This document shows positions 1 through 10,648 of a stretch of DNA of 64,000 nt, in pieces. A program made the position numbers and the translations under genes. The DNA comes from Selaginella moellendorffii (lineage: Eukaryota; Streptophyta; Lycopodiopsida; Selaginellales; Selaginellaceae): positions 989,837 through 1,053,836 of the forward strand of contig NW_003314299.1 in NCBI RefSeq assembly GCF_000143415.4. The letters run 5' to 3'. The notes under the pieces were generated by a model. That model worked only from the letters and a program-made list of their open reading frames with translations. It had not been told where the DNA came from and made no database searches. Every line of letters starts with the position of its first letter. Position 1 is the first letter of the stretch.

Positions 1-450
1 ACGAGCTCTGACAATTGTTCAGGCTAATTTTTACATTCCGTAGATATGCTAAATGAACGAATCTAGACACTATTCGTAAATAGCATTTGGGATTGAAATG
101 AGACTTAACACAGTCGGGCGTGATAGTGAGGGTGTTTGGCAAACATGGTAAACTATCATCCGGCGATATTGAGGGACTAGTCTCAATATGCGAGAGTTCT
201 TGCCAAGCCAATGCAAGACAGAGCAAAAAAGAACTAACAAGCCGGGCCAAGTATGTTTGGCTAAATAGACACTTAGGAATTCCTTCTTTATGCTCGCCCA
301 AATGCTAAGTCCAATTTACTAACACTTGGACAAAAGGGGCTAATAAAGGGAACTAGTAGTACCGATCTCTTACTGTTGTGGCAGTAAGGAAAAAGTGCCT
401 GTAAGGACTAGCCAACAAGTATCTTTTAATACCCGAAGTCACATCGCGAC
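1..450 (+). repeat. Dispersed ~430-bp repeat, copy 1
   Basis: This stretch recurs in inverted orientation at about 16425-16835 and in direct orientation at about 18795-19225. Shared landmarks are the 'acattccgtagatatgc' and 'acccgaagtcacat' segments. It is probably LTR or untranslated sequence of an old retrotransposon. No coding sequence was recognised here or in the following 450-1070 stretch, which contains a purine-rich run near 870-882 followed by TTGTGATC that could be a polypurine tract and LTR edge. Confidence 0.6.
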
Positions 451-1074
451 ACTCTCTCCCCCTTGGGGAAGATCGACGTCCTCATCGATGCATATTCGAG
501 TTTAGCAAACCATCAAGGAAACAACTCCGAAAGTTAATGGAAAGCACACTATGTAGGAAACACACCGACTTAAATGAGTTATAAAACGACTTCTCCTCTA
601 CGTCCAAAGACATTAAGACTCAGACACCCTCCGGCCGTCACTGACAAGGAAATGACTAACGGAGTTAGCCACCCTTGCTGCTCCGAGTACCACTTGGCTT
701 ACAAAGGAATGATACATCCCTGCCCGCAGGAACATAGGGAGAAGGCTAGAGGCCCACCTTCCCCTGAGCAAGAAATCAACCCTATTGGGAAGATTTAGAC
801 AACTATTATAAATTGGCAGATGAAGTTGTTTACACGACCACGCCCTTTTTCAAAAATGAGTCATCAAGAGAGAGGCGGGGACTTGTGATCAATCTATAAT
901 AGTGATCCCCATGGTTATAGATTGGACCCATTCACTGAAGTGCTGAAGTAAGTTTGCCAAAACTGACCCAAGTACTAACGAACAAGAGAAATGACACTTT
1001 GATTTATAGAAATATATTACTTTATTAATTTTAAGATTTATTACAAGATTTACAAAAGCTAATCTTTATTATGA

Positions 1075-2960
1075 TTCTCATACTCCGTGACAAACTTACG
1101 AGCATGTGTAAGATTCCTAAGAGGCTCCCAAGTTGATTCACAAAATGGGTAACCTTTCCACTTAATTAGATACTCTCGATGTTTGGCATGTTTAAGCTAA
1201 TGTGTACCCAAAATAGCTTCCACTTCATATTTTGGTTCACCATCCACAACGTCTGGTGGTGGACAAATCTCCACTTAACATGCATCATCCATAGTGTAAG
1301 GAGCCAAGAGATTGGCATGAAATACATTATGAACATTGGACATCTCCGCAGGAAGATCCAACTGATACAATACATTACCAATACGCCTTAACACCCAATA
1401 GAGTTCAATATATCTCGGTAACAACTTTCGAGATAAAGATCCCTTAACACTCAAGTTCTAGGAAGATAGCCACACTTGATCTCCCACTTGATAGGATACA
1501 TCCCAACGATATTGATCCTTATCACGTCGATACCTATCCTGAGCTTTGCCCATCGCCTCAGTAGCTCTAGACCAACCTTGGCATAGCTACTTCGCATAAG
1601 TCTTAATGGCCGGGAACAACACTTTGGATATTGGTTTCGGTACAACAATCTGTTGAGGCACCCCTCGAGCATTCCCTTGCAGCATCTCCCATAGAGAGCA
1701 GCCAATCATGCTGTGAAATGTGTTGTTATAACAAAATTCTGCTGTGTCTAAATGCTCAACCCAATTGCGTTGGTTCGCCGTGACATAGTACTGCAGATAA
1801 TCCTCAACTTGAGCATTCACGTGTTCTGTCTGCCCATCAGTCTGAGGATGATAAGCTGTACTAAACTTCAACTTAGTACCGAACAACTGGAATAGTGTGC
1901 CCCAAAACTTCCCCATAAACCTCGAATCTCTATTTGAGATCATCTCTTCGAGAAGATCACGAACCCGCACTACTTCATGGAAAAAGAGCTTTGCTGCTTG
2001 CTTCACATTCACTATTTCCACAGTTGGAATCAAGTGTGCAATTTTTGACAACCGATCCACAACCACCATCAAAGTATCATAACTCTTAGACTTCGGCAAG
2101 CAAGTGCCAAAATCAAGTGTCACACTTTGAAATGGCCATGCCGGTGCTAGAATGCATTGCAATTTTCCAGCTTGCTTCTCATTTTTGCACTTACATTGCT
2201 GACATATAGGGCAGGAACGGACATAGTCCGCTACATCACCTTCCATACCAGACCAAAAAAATCCCTTTTTCAATGAAGCTAGGGTATTTCGCTTCCTACC
2301 ATGTCTTGCTGCTGAAACATCATGATGTTCCCACAGAAACAACTGTTGTAGATCCTTAGAGGGAAGATACAATCTTTCTTACTTATAGAATATAAGCCCA
2401 TCCCAAACTGAGAAGTGAAGCTTCATATTGGTTCAACTAACTTTCACCACTTCACTACTAACGTTCTACTTTGACAACTCCGCAAAATGTAAGATTGCCT
2501 TCACCAATGGATCATTACCATACGAAGTCCAAACGTCCTCCAACCAGTCCGAACTGATTGCTGATATTGCCCGGAACTGAGACGGACGACTCAATGCATC
2601 TAGAACAATATTGTTTTTACTAGATTTATATATGATTTCAATATCATATCTAGCAAGCTTCTTTTGCTAATGAGCCTACTTCGGCGTAAGCTTAGGCTGA
2701 GTAGCAAAGTAGCTTAGTGTGTTATTATCTGTATAAACCTTGGTATGTCTACCCAAGTAGTGTCTCCAATGTTCTAGGGCCAACACTATAGCAAACATCT
2801 CTTTCTTATGCATTGGCCATCTTTGTTGAGTTTTATCCAATTTCTTGGAATAGAATGCAATGGGATAACCATGTCGTCTTAGCGTAACACCCACTGCTTT
2901 GTCACAATCTTGCTGCAACACGGCACTAATAACATAGCCAAATGCATCACAATGCACTTC
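1075..2960 (-). pseudogene. Ty3/gypsy chromovirus pol, 3' part (RNase H, integrase, chromodomain)
   Basis: Read on the minus strand, the segment starts with RNase H (HCDAFGYVISAVLQQD, then TDNNTLSYFATQ). It continues through the linker LARYDIEIIYK into an integrase with an HHCC-type zinc region (PICQQC) and a DDE core (LDFGT, SNRDSRF, HPQTDGQTEHVN). It ends in a degenerate chromodomain (EYLIKWKGYPFCESTWEPL, about 1080-1270). Frameshifts and stops separate the pieces, so no functional polyprotein is made. Its upstream RT half lies at 15559-16300 and is separated only by the 12.6-kb insertion: FDKPFEV there joins HCDAFGYV here. That the two halves are one element is read directly from the sequence; the chromovirus assignment rests on the chromodomain. 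Confidence 0.85.
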
Positions 2961-2984
2961 ATGCTCTATTTCGTTAAAGTGGGA
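2961..2984 (+). repeat. Left terminal inverted repeat
   Basis: It contains GCTCTATTTCGTTAAAGTGG and pairs with 15535-15558, with mismatches at positions 2 and 12. It is followed by a second subterminal AAATGGGA box, echoing AAGTGGGA. The left target-site copy ACTTC is at 2956-2960. Confidence 0.9.
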
Positions 2985-3147
2985 TTTATTCAGTAAAATG
3001 GGACTAGGTACAAATTTTCAAGTATTTGAAAATGACGTGAAATTATATGTTTTTTGTCCAGGGGCTAGACATATCTGGGGCATGGTGACTAGCGCGGTGA
3101 CCTTATGTCCAGACTGAGTCCATCTAATTGTATAATAAATCTCATTG

Positions 3148-3210
3148 TCAAGGTGAACAAGCCGAATCTGAAGCTAAAGAAGAGCGATGGCATGCGCGCA
3201 CACACTATTT
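3148..3210 (+). repeat. Inverted duplicate of the transposase terminal exon plus palindrome
   Basis: CAAGGTGAACAAGCCGAATC followed by a GAA-rich stretch and ATGGCATGCGCGCACACAC repeats, in the opposite orientation, the terminal micro-exon of the transposase gene (minus strand, 4517-4551) and its adjacent palindrome. A further partial copy is at 4397-4440 on the minus strand. The left end of the element therefore contains rearranged copies of the gene's 3' end. Confidence 0.6.
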
Positions 3211-3620
3211 GTTTGTTCATTGAGCGTGTGGTGAGCTTTCCAAGATGAACATCATTCCTATTAGCCAGACATATAACTTAATGGTGAGAACATTTAGATA
3301 TTATTCAATGTTATCTTTTTCTAACGAATCTAATTGTGAAGGTGTAGCAAGAGGCATTGCTAGTCTGGAGAAGTCATTTAACTCATTTGACCCTTAGTGT
3401 ATTTTCATGAAACTAAATAACATTCATATTATTAAGGAATTTCTCTAGTACCTTTTTTTTACGACATAGAGGCTTGCATTTCTTTCAAAGGTGATTTAGT
3501 AAAAGGCCTGAGGGCACATGCCATTCTATTTCTCAGACCGGTATTAAGATATACTAGTGCAAAGGGAAAAAGGTATTTGGTGATCAAGTAAATGGCATGA
3601 GGGCACACACCATTATAAGC

Positions 3621-3878
3621 CTAAGCGCTAGTGGACACCTCCTTTTTGGTACTCTCAGCGGTACTATCATCCTTTTCCGGGTCAATTGTTTTGCTTTGGA
3701 TTGTTGTCTCTAACGTTACTGGGGCGTTCTCGATAGTTGTTAATGTTGCCGTTTGTTCAGAAAAATGATCACCTGGAGTATAGTACGGGGAGTTTGGAAG
3801 ACTTATATATTCTACATCTTCACCTATCTCCTTCTCCGTCTCCTTTTCTGCCTCACTTACAGATTTTGTGCTTGCCAT
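3621..3878 (-). CDS. Small acidic Ser/Thr/Glu-rich protein
   Basis: An 85-residue ORF inside the transposon. I chose the internal ATG at 3878 because the preceding residues look like untranslated sequence. The protein is rich in Glu, Thr and Ser (SEAEKETEKEIGEDVEYISL, then many TT/E runs), with no cysteines, no signal peptide and no recognisable domain. It ends about 640 bp from the left terminus and lies on the same strand as the transposase, downstream of it. It could be a separate small gene, a remote 3' exon, or chance. I do not recognise it. Confidence 0.3.
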   Translation of the reverse strand: MASTKSVSEAEKETEKEIGEDVEYISLPNSPYYTPGDHFSEQTATLTTIENAPVTLETTIQSKTIDPEKDDSTAESTKKEVSTSA

Positions 3879-4516
3879 GAGAATGCTCTTCACCCTAAAA
3901 TATGGAGTTCGTTGTGTTATAAAAGGAAACCAACACACACGCTGCAAGGGAATGATGGTACATAAAGCACGTAAGCCCACAATATGGGTTTATGTGCCAT
4001 TAATATGGGCCACACGCCATATTATTAGATTTATGCACGTGTGATTGGTAAATGCATATGTCACATCATCTTTGTTTTACCTCACACACTATATCAGGCC
4101 TAATGAACCATATCACATGTGCGCACATGCTATATATATGGAGAAGTATTATGCAAGGATAGAAATTCAATGCATGATTGTGGAGAGCAATGGCATGAAG
4201 CCACATGCTAAATAACATTTTAGAGAAAGAATTAAAATAAAAACATGCAAACAGTACTAAGTGGACCAAGACTTAGAAGTGCACAATTGAATAAGGTATT
4301 TCTAATAAATACTTCACTCACCTCATATAGGAATGGCTACCACTCTCAAATGGCGTATCGCCTCATGCCATCACCTCGCAATTTGTTATAACAATCCGAT
4401 GAATTCATATTCGGCTTGTTCACCTTGAACTTTAAGTAAGATTTGCTAGAACAACTAAGAATTTATACTTGTTATTTGTATCATCTCACCTAGGAATGGC
4501 GTAAGGCCACATGCCA

Positions 4517-7500
4517 TCACGCCTCCTCTGATTCAGATTCGGATTGTTCACCTTGAAATAAAATACATTAGAAACTTAGTAAAGGAATATTAATGAATCT
4601 CACCTTGAACCCGGGTTATGAATGCTCTTGCTGCATCTCTTGCATGGTCTGGCAAGGTGATGGTGGCACTCTGCTTCCGCATCCAACCATGCACAACATT
4701 ATCCACCGATATGCTCATGCTGGGATCCCTTGGATTCAGCACCCATCTCTTTTCTAGGCAATCGTTCGTATATCCGGAACTTGGCTTGAACCACTCCACA
4801 GTTACATTGAAGGAGTTAGTTTCCGCGTCCTCCTCTGCATCAGTGATGCAGCGCCCCACCCATATCATTTGTTTTTTATTACTGGGTCTGACAAGCACGA
4901 CCATTCCTTTGCAGACCTGTACTGGATTGAATGCTGAATCCGGCTTCTTGTTCCTCAGCCCACAATAGTGATCCTCAACATCGTTATCTGTCACTGCATT
5001 TCCAGAGGACATTGTTCCGCTACTATCTGGTGCTCTGGGTTCTGGCCAAAAGGACTCTTCCAATTCTTCATATACAACCGGCCCATTTTGGATAGCAGAT
5101 ATAATCTTCTCCCAATATTCGAGCAAAGGCTTGCACCTCTGAAAATAGGATTCTCCACCAAACACCAACCCCCTCTTCCAGAAGGCAATATGCTGTCTAA
5201 TCCCGGCCACTATACTTTCCTGGTCTTTGAGTCCATCCGGGTGCATCGGCCGTGGGGAACCCTGAGGAATCATAGGTTCCCCAGTTATGGGATCTCTCTT
5301 GAAGAGTTCAATGCCGTCCACTGGCAGCCACACTGTGTCCCATTCTCTCATCTTGTACCTCATCACTGGAGCACCGTCACACATACTGAAATGAAATTGA
5401 AGAGGCTTGGAGTGGCCAATCAGCGTTTCGGATCCGTCCCTGATGTAGCCTCTTACAAACCCCTTAAAGTTTGGAACCTCTGTCAGAAGTGCAGCTTCAA
5501 CAGTGCCTTTGATGCAATTTTGGAATTCATCGTAGAGTTGTGGGAGGGTGAGGACATTGGATCGCCGGAGGGACTCTGCCAGGTGACTGAACATGGCATC
5601 GACGTCTTCATGAGTGTGCCCAACCATGAGAAAGCCAAGTGTAACCGTTTCAAATATGCCTTTGGCAACAAGCATCGCCAAGTACGCGAAGACGTACATG
5701 TTTTTGTTCTCACTGCCAGCATTGTTTGTTTGGAGCAGAAGATGGGGTGGAAGGCCACATCGGCCGCAAGAACTTCCTTGAGATTCTGCTTCGTTTGGAT
5801 GAGGCTGTGCATTCACCGGGCGACCAGCCTCGTCGGAATGGCATGAGGCCTCACGTGATAACCCTACAATCTGACGGCCAACATATTCACTGGGATGGCA
5901 TGGGGCCCCACGCGATACTGCAAGCCTTTGCTCCTCCTCCAGCTGAACCCTGTATGGGGTTCGATCGACAAGGGCCTTATGCAAGGGTTGGCCGTTCAGC
6001 TCAGTCTGCGCACTTTGCAGAGACCTTAAGTGTTTTGCTAGGGACGCAATCATCATGTTTGCACCCCCGCCACCCCATAGAGGTACAAAGAAGTTCCCAT
6101 AGTTCTGGGCACCATGCCCATGAGCGATTATGCCAAACAGAGACACAGGCAGCTGCATGGATGAAGAGATTGCCTTGGGGGCAGGATTGAGTCGAGGTAA
6201 GCACGTCTTTTTCTGGTCCATTTTGTCGTGGATGATGCAGAGGTAAGAGTCAGGTCTTTCCATGGAGAGAATCCTGTTATGATAATATGCAGTCCTGCAG
6301 CTTCTCTGCTCGATGTTGTGGTCGAGCCGCCTTCTAACCAACGTCTCTCGCTCTTGAGCGCTGCAAGAATTCTTCGACAAAGCCATTTTGATAGCAGTGC
6401 ACTCGTCACACTTTGAAAAGCTGGAGTACTTTCCTATACTCACATCCCTGAACCTGTTGCTCCACAATCTACTAAATCTAGATTGGCTCAGTTTCCTGTA
6501 GCCATTACTCTGGAGTTCCCGATTCACATCTTCCAATATGGCCCCCTTGGTATACATGGAAGGGAGAACTCGTTGGGTGTCTCAAGTTCCATCTTCCAAG
6601 AGGCGGGTTTTATGTGGTTGTTGCTCGCTACATGTCTCGACAAACCTCTTGAAGATTGCCTCTCCATATACAACATGACCCCTGGTTTTGTGAGTACTAT
6701 CGTTCCCATGGACTGCCTGTTGAACCCTTTGTTCCTCGAACTCAGTTTTGATTCTGTAGAATGTGGTTCGAGGGACTCCATAAATGATTCTCCATGCCTT
6801 CATGCAGACCAAACCCCTCTGGAAGACCATGCCCCCCACCTGATGTTCTGAAGCATCAACAGATGACTGTAATGCCTCATACACAAAATTGCGAGCTGCC
6901 TTCCAGGACAATGTCTTGTATCTTGCTCTCTCCTCTTCAATAGCATCCCAATCAGCATGTTGACAGCACCTCCTCTTGCAACAAGCAACTGTCGAGACCA
7001 TTCGAACCTCCATCGCCATTTTCTGCCTTTTCGGTTCGTTGCTCAGATCCCTTTGGCTGCGCTTTAGGAAGGTGTACTTTCTTTTCCCATGAAGAGATGT
7101 TCTGTCATCAGTTGTAGTGGTGTTTGATTGTGAATCCTTCACATTCTCAAACACTAAGTGCCTCAATTTCCACCGCACAATGCTTCCAATAGTCAGACTG
7201 TTTTCTTCTGTGTCAACAACCTCTAAAATCGCAACTCCAATATCATCCCAGCCCAATTCTTGATTAGCAACCACATCTCTTGGATCGACAACTGTGGCTA
7301 AGCCCTCAGCTACCACCTCGCCCTCGGGGTTGTTTAGAAACACTTTTGCCTGAATCCATGTAGCACGGTTCTTAAGATCCACGGAGGGAACATGCGTCGC
7401 ACTTGCGCTGTCCCCAACATCTGCTTTCTTCTGAAGATTTTTCAAGGCAACAACAACATTTACCCCGACGACCATCTCTCCTCGTTCAATAGCGACCACA

Positions 7501-7658
7501 TTCCCATCGAAGACAGTCTCTACTGATACAGCAGCATTGCCTTCCCCAAGCCTTTGACAGTGTATAACAAAGTTCCGATCCATAGACACAAGGGTCCCTT
7601 TTGCAACTCTCTTCCCACCATTCAAAATGTAAACCTTTTCCCCAACCCTGAAGGCCAT
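4517..7658 (-). pseudogene. Transposase-like protein with GHTHEDVD motif (DUF7869-like), one in-frame TGA
   Basis: On the minus strand two ORFs (7658-6582 and 6557-4590) share one frame and are separated only by TGA at 6579-6581. Reading CGA there would give one protein of about 1020 residues. The N-terminal ~180 residues look like a chromatin-reader or adaptor region. A cysteine cluster (CCKRRCC) follows near 210, then a helical region typical of the family (FQRGLVCMKAWRIIYGVP). In the second ORF there is a CDEC pair at 50-53, IHDKMDQKKTCLP with D111, LLLQTNNAGSENKN and GHTHEDVDAMFS. From memory, related plant and animal proteins (DUF7869) usually have DN where this has NN. A 52-bp intron (4552-4603) adds a 12-residue acidic tail ending at TGA 4517. 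A splice acceptor abuts ATG 7658, so the 5' UTR is probably spliced. Two palindromes (5838, 5894) sit in the open frame and may be intronic or coding. Transposase function is inferred from family and context. Confidence 0.65.
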
Positions 7659-8024
7659 TCTGAAAGTGCAGAAAAGAAGTTAAGACCATACAAAAAATGA
7701 TTGGAGAATGGCCTAAATCATAACATACCAAACAACCTCAATAGCATGAGGCCACATGCCATTATTCAAACATGCTATTGACACCCACGTGAAATTTCGC
7801 ATTCACAAAATTGGCATGAGGCCTCATGCCATCTTGATATACACACAGCTGCAGGCAAGTAAAAACATACATGACAATACGCTAGCCATGAAATTGCAAG
7901 GGCCCAAGATGGCATGTGGCCTCATGCCATTTCTAAATGTGGTCCTAAGCCATTCCATGGTGAACATACCAGGAAGCACAAGTGCCGAATATCAAGAGGA
8001 AGCGGTAGCCACACCAAAGACAGT

Positions 8025-8215
8025 GCCGCTCGCAACACCGCAACTACTCGTAGCGCCGCTCGCAACACCGCAACTGCTCGTAGCGCCGCTCGCACAAACT
8101 GCCACTCGCATAAACTGCCGCTCGCAATGGCGCTCGCAATGCCGCAACCGCTCGTAGACGCATAAACCACAGCCCACAACGCCGCTTACACAAGCAGCGC
8201 TCACTGCGCTCAGCG
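8025..8215. repeat. GCTCGCA-rich degenerate array, left of the central region
   Basis: Many near copies of GCTCGCA/GCTCGTA mixed with CGCAAC lie just upstream of the transposase 5' end. A sister array of the same hexamer type lies at 10262-10440 upstream of the ParB-like gene, so the two flank the central non-coding core. No credible protein is encoded. Confidence 0.6.
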
Positions 8216-8528
8216 GAACCAAGAACACGGCGCACAAAAATGATAGACCTAGGAATGAGTTCGAGAATTCAAAAATAACACACGCTTGAACGTCACATCA
8301 AATCCTCTGACAAACCAGATCTTATGATTCCTCTGGCAAATTTCAAACTGAGTAGCTTCTAGACTTTGCTGTCGGAGGTTGAACTTTGTCACATCATGTC
8401 CTTGCCTCGATCCAGCTGTGCCATGTCAGTGATTCGAACTTTGCCATGCCATGTCAGCGATCCGCGCCAAGATTATTCGCCGTGTAAAGGAATAATTATG
8501 CTGTGTGTGTACGTCCATTTATGGCAAT

Positions 8529-8632
8529 ATAAGGCCACACGCCATTCAAAGAATAATGCTCGACATAAGGCCACACGCCATTCAAAGAATAATGCTCGAC
8601 ATAAGGCCACACGCCATTCAAAGAATAATGCT
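8529..8632 (+). repeat. Three tandem 36-bp units containing half-palindromes
   Basis: The unit ATAAGGCCACACGCCATTCA followed by AAGAATAATGCTCGAC repeats three times almost perfectly. Each unit carries the right half of the transposon-wide palindrome (GGCCACACGCCAT). A full-palindrome relative of the unit occurs near 9534. Confidence 0.85.
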
Positions 8633-8639
8633 AGTCGAG

Positions 8640-9965
8640 CATTTTTTGGTGCATTTTTGGGTTCAAAATTGCATGAGCCCACATGCTATAAAGTTTACCT
8701 GTACCAAAAATAGAAACAGCTTTATTTACTTGGGAATTTAAGTGGTTGAGGCATTTTTAAACTTACAAACACATGCCCTACTTACATTCCTTTGGTTGCC
8801 TAAAATTCAAAAATATTATAAACCTTTCTTTTTGCATTTTCAATGTTTTCAATTATGGTTTTTGATTTTCGCAGGACCAGCCTAGTAATCTATTTGCATC
8901 CCGTCATGTTTATAGCTAGCTTTCGTTTGTCCCTTTTGCTAGCCTGAGATACATCTGCTCGGCATCTGCCTCTTACAGCATTTGCCCAGAAAGGGCATCT
9001 TTCTTCACGCAGCATTTGCCACATGTTTAGGGTTTAGGGTTTAGGGTTTAGCAATTCAGTAGCTTGATAAACATGCAAATACAGAACTTGATGCAAAATC
9101 CTTTGATATGTCACAATGCCCCTAGGACCATAAACACATTTCAATAGAGAGGGTCCTTTCATTTCATAACTCCTTACGTAGATCTTGGTGAAACCAGAGT
9201 TAGTGAAGTTAGTTTCTTGTGATCCTGCATCTGATTGTGATGTCCCTTTGCAGTGTCGATGGAAAGGTCAATGCACACCAAATTGTAAAATCTTGGAGCA
9301 AAATAACGGTCGGATCTATGGCAAATGCCCCTGAAACATTGTAAGGCTCGTGTGGTCTCATGTGGTGTCCGATCGAGATACTTCTTTGCAGGGTCATCAA
9401 GAAAGACATTGTATACCATTCTGTAAAATCTAGTTGCGATCTAACGGTTGGATCTCCAGAAAACTCAAAAAAATCTCGCGCGTGTCAGAATATCCTAGGA
9501 ATATACTCCTATGTGCCCCTGAAAATGGCATGCGGCCCCACGCCATTCAAGAGATAATGCCAGATGACGCCGAGAATTTTTTGGTGCATTTCTTGGGTTC
9601 AAAATTGCATGAGCCCACACGCTATAAAGTTTATTTTTGCCAAATAGAGAAAAGTTTATCTGTGTCATGTGAGGTAGTTACAGTCCTTTGTGCTCGGCAT
9701 CTGCCTCTTGCAGCATTTGCACTGAAAAGGAATTTTTCTCCATTCAGCATTTGGCCCTGAAAATGGCATGCGCCCACACGCCATTGAAGGAATAACGCCA
9801 CAGGACGCCTGGATTTTTGGGTTTAAAATGTTTAGGGTTTTTTGGGTTTTTTCAAAATATTTTGGGTCCAACGTTTTTTGGGTTTCTTTGGTTCAAAATT
9901 GCATGAGCCCACACGCTATAATATTGATTTGAGAGAAAAATAGAAACAGATAGAATTTCTTTATT
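8640..9965 (+). repeat. Internally duplicated non-coding core
   Basis: The segment TTGGGTTCAAAATTGCATGA followed by GCCCACAYGCTATAA occurs at about 8655-8695, 9590-9632 and 9885-9922. Each copy is preceded by a GCCATTcaargaataayGC-type sequence. 'GCTCGGCATCTGCCTCTT' plus CAGCATTTGC occurs at about 8957 and 9690. Copies differ by substitutions and indels, so the core grew by successive direct duplications. No gene is seen between 7760 and 10640 and it probably contains the divergent promoters. Confidence 0.65.
9025..9049 (+). repeat. Short telomere-type repeat (TTTAGGG)n
   Basis: Three and a half consecutive TTTAGGG units sit inside the transposon core. A degenerate AGGGTTTAGGGTTTA also occurs at about 25589-25603 outside it. 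Such motifs also act as telo-boxes in plant promoters. Confidence 0.85.
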
Positions 9966-10261
9966 TAGCTGAACATCTGCCATTTTTGGAAATACAAGAT
10001 GCTTTAGAATATCCAATCATGCATGGTATAAATATAGCGAGGGTATTAAATGATATCCCAATCATGATCTTTCTTTTGGATTTCGCGTGCATGCAATCCG
10101 AGGAATGATGACATTGCGGATTTCTTTTGGATTTTGCGTGCTTGCATGCGCGCGGCAATCCAGAAATTAATGGTGGCGCCCAAGTCCGAGGAATGATGAC
10201 GTGGCGGGATTACCAACCGTTGTGACATTTCGCGCGTGTGAAGTTAGGTTTTGCATTTTGC

Positions 10262-10440
10262 TTTGTACTCGCGCTCGCACACTCGCGCTCGCGCTCGCAT
10301 CACACTCGCGCTCCCGCTCGCATCGCGCTCCCACTCGCGATCACGCTCACTTCTCTACAGGTTTCTCGTGTGCATCGGCGTCCACTTGCGCTTGCATCAC
10401 ACTCGCGCTCGCATCGCGCTCGTGTGCATCGGCGTCCACT
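10262..10440 (+). repeat. CTCGCG/CTCGCA array, right of the central region
   Basis: GC-rich array of CGCTCGCAC/ACTCGCGCTC words, containing a nested direct repeat of TGTGCATCGGCGTCCACTT (about 10370 and 10423). It lies in the presumed 5' leader of the ParB-like gene. The ORFs through it are low-complexity and not credible as proteins. Confidence 0.7.
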
Positions 10441-10648
10441 TCAAGACACACCCAGTTTGTAACTTCGCCGCCAACTCTGCCGCCCACTCCGCCACCCACA
10501 CGCAGCCCACTTGGCGTCCCGGGAGATTTCAGCGCCACTCTCCAACTGTAAGTGGCAGAGTAGCCTTGCTGCTACGATCCGCTGCACACACAGTGCACAT
10601 TCGCCAGCGAGTCCGGCCTCGATTGTCACGGCCTCCATTCGGCTTCAA

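Noticed and set aside
1-450. LTR partner of 16425-16835 for the nested chromovirus
   Set aside because: The two copies are in inverted orientation, whereas LTRs of one element must be direct.
7756-8237. Ala/Arg-rich ORFs on both strands
   Set aside because: Overlapping frames through a degenerate repeat, without support from family or codon pattern.
8529-8632. CRISPR-like regular repeats
   Set aside because: The units are directly abutting with no spacers, only three copies, and the genome is eukaryotic.
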